From positions 1 to 5,534 of the forward strand of contig JAAXUU010000109.1 of NCBI GenBank assembly GCA_013335845.1: DNA of 5,534 bases. Direction: 5' to 3'. This DNA comes from Actinomycetota bacterium (GTDB lineage Bacteria; Actinomycetota; Coriobacteriia; Coriobacteriales; RUG844). Below are positions 4,213 through 5,534 of this stretch, in pieces. The notes beneath the pieces were generated by a model that worked only from the letters and a program-made list of their open reading frames with translations, was not told the DNA's origin and ran no database searches. How positions within the stretch are numbered: the stretch's first letter is position 1; every line of letters starts with the position of its first letter. The position numbers and the translations under genes were made by a program.

Positions 4213-5534
4213 ATGACCGAGAACCAAGGAGAGCGTCCCGCGCCGAGTCCCGCTATCGATGCGAAGCTCAAAAGACGCCATCCCGCACCTGCTTCCCAAG
4301 AAAGTCCGGCGGGAGCGGAGCCGAGGAAAAAGAAACAACAAAGATCGAATGGCCAGCAAGACGTTCAGCGGACTGCGCAGGCCGAGGATAAAAACGCTGC
4401 ACCCGTTAAAAGTCAGAAGAGGCACAATCCCCGTAGAAAGAAGCCATCGACGCCGGGCTTGCGCGTGATACCGCTCGGTGGTTTAGACGGGATAGGCAAG
4501 AACATGATGGTCCTCGAGTGCGGGGACGACATGGTTCTCATCGATGCGGGTCTTATGTTCCCCGACGACGACCATCTGGGCGTCGACCTTATCCTGCCTG
4601 ATTATACCTATGTTCTAGAAAACGCCTCACGGTTGCGCGGTATCCTCATCACGCACGGTCACGAAGACCACACCGGTGCTTTGCCGTATCTGCTCAAAGA
4701 TATCGGTGCTCAAGTCCCGATTTTCGGAAGCAAGATGACGCTTGGGCTTATCGAAGGCAAGTTGGCGGAGCATAAACTCATGTCACCTCTTTTCCATGAA
4801 GTCTCTGCTGGAGAAACGGTCACCCTCGGATGTTTCAGCGTCTCGTTCTTCGCGGTGAACCACTCTATTCCCGGTGCCTTCGGTATCTATTTCCGTACAC
4901 CTGCGGGTACCTTGCTTCATACCGGAGACTTCAAGCTCGACCAGACACCGATCGATGGAGTCACAACCGATTTCGCTGCGTTGTGCCATTATGGGCATCT
5001 CGGCGTCGATCTCATGTTTTCCGATTCCACCAATGCCCAGCGTCCTACATTCACGCGTTCCGAGAGTGATGTGGGAAAAGAACTGCGTTCCATAATAAAG
5101 AATGCCGATAAACGCGTCATCGTCGCCTCGTTCTCAAGCCATATACACCGTGTCCAGCAGGTATGTGATGCCGCGGTTCTTGCAGGCAGGAAAGTCGCGG
5201 TAACGGGTCGTTCCATGCTCACGAACACGAAAATCGCGCGCGACCTTGGGTATCTTCACGTTTCCGAAGGTACCATAATCGATGCCTATGAAGCGAAGGA
5301 CATCCCTTCGGACAAGGTCGTCGTCCTCTGTACGGGTAGCCAGGGTGAACCTCTTTCGGCTCTCGCCCGCATGGCGAACGGAGAACATCGGACCATCTCC
5401 ATCGAAGAGGGCGACACGGTGATAATATCCGCCACGCCCGTTCCCGGGAACGAGAAGGCTGTGACGCGCGTCATCAACGGCTTGGCACGGATCGGTGCGA
5501 AGATCTACGACAAAAGCAACGCCTTGGTTCACGT
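4213..5534 (+). CDS. rnj: Ribonuclease J, 3' end outside window
   Basis: RNase J is a cytoplasmic metallo-beta-lactamase/beta-CASP nuclease with endonuclease and 5'-to-3' exonuclease activity in mRNA decay and rRNA maturation. The frame stays open for 440 codons to the window edge; about 200 residues are probably missing. Residues 1-82 are a low-complexity tail rich in Lys/Arg (19), Gln and Pro. The fold begins at LRVIPLGGLDGIGKNM (83-98). Zinc ligands are present: H148-G-H150-E-D152-H153, H217 (NHSIPG) and D239 (TGDFK). The spacing 153-217-239 follows B. subtilis RNase J1. FSDSTNA (269-275) marks the turn into the beta-CASP region, with SFSSHIHRVQQ (306-316), the phosphate-pocket motif TGSQGEP (374-380) and TPVPGNE (408-414). 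The sequence stops at ALVHV, just before the SGH part of the last conserved motif, so the final zinc ligand and C-terminal domain cannot be checked. Its place after dapA supports orthology with mycobacterial RNase J and Bacillus RNase J2. Confidence 0.97.
   Translation, partial: MTENQGERPAPSPAIDAKLKRRHPAPASQESPAGAEPRKKKQQRSNGQQDVQRTAQAEDKNAAPVKSQKRHNPRRKKPSTPGLRVIPLGGLDGIGKNMMVLECGDDMVLIDAGLMFPDDDHLGVDLILPDYTYVLENASRLRGILITHGHEDHTGALPYLLKDIGAQVPIFGSKMTLGLIEGKLAEHKLMSPLFHEVSAGETVTLGCFSVSFFAVNHSIPGAFGIYFRTPAGTLLHTGDFKLDQTPIDGVTTDFAALCHYGHLGVDLMFSDSTNAQRPTFTRSESDVGKELRSIIKNADKRVIVASFSSHIHRVQQVCDAAVLAGRKVAVTGRSMLTNTKIARDLGYLHVSEGTIIDAYEAKDIPSDKVVVLCTGSQGEPLSALARMANGEHRTISIEEGDTVIISATPVPGNEKAVTRVINGLARIGAKIYDKSNALVH

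Noticed and set aside
4131..4391. 86-codon plus-strand frame over the RNase J leader and tail
   Set aside because: It overlaps the RNase J coding region out of frame, reads through both hairpins and has no supported start. The RNase J frame carries the conserved motifs.

Overview
The window is an ordinary, densely coded chromosomal housekeeping segment, with every gene on the + strand. It holds the 3' end of pnp (polynucleotide phosphorylase), a complete M16-family zinc peptidase gene, dapB, dapA, and the 5' two thirds of an RNase J gene that runs off the right edge. By eye, G+C is near or slightly above 50 %. The order pnp - M16 peptidase - dap gene(s) - dapA - RNase J is an old synteny known from Actinobacteria (e.g. 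mycobacteria, Streptomyces) and, in a variant form, from Bacillus. The DapB sequence resembles the actinobacterial type (IHSVR, VAHQEVIFG, LTIRHDSIDR). A moderate G+C for an actinobacterium plus a long basic N-terminal tail on RNase J suggests a Coriobacteriia-like organism. That taxonomic call is inference, not proof.

Layout. 2-664: C-terminal KH and S1 domains of PNPase, followed by a very strong intrinsic terminator (688-724). 725-922: non-coding, with four tandem 13-bp repeats (769-820), a sigma70-like promoter (852-881), a perfect inverted repeat at the likely transcription start (880-904) and a good ribosome binding site. 923-2188: M16B peptidase. 2189-2977: dapB, starting on the base after the peptidase stop codon and so probably co-transcribed and translationally coupled. 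2978-3152: non-coding, with a two-unit 13-bp tandem duplication, mutually exclusive hairpin arms and a weak extended -10 candidate. 3153-4043: dapA. 4044-4212: non-coding leader of the RNase J gene, with two back-to-back hairpins just before the ribosome binding site. 4213-end: RNase J, cut just before its last metal- and phosphate-binding motif.

Function. DapA and DapB catalyse consecutive steps of the diaminopimelate/lysine pathway: condensation of aspartate semialdehyde with pyruvate, then reduction to tetrahydrodipicolinate. This supplies peptidoglycan precursor and lysine. PNPase and RNase J are two central RNA-decay enzymes. The M16 peptidase between them is conserved in position but has no settled physiological role. 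I see no mobile element, CRISPR array, phage gene, toxin-antitoxin pair, tRNA or rRNA. No gene here is novel; the points worth a second look are the three intergenic regions and the tail of RNase J.
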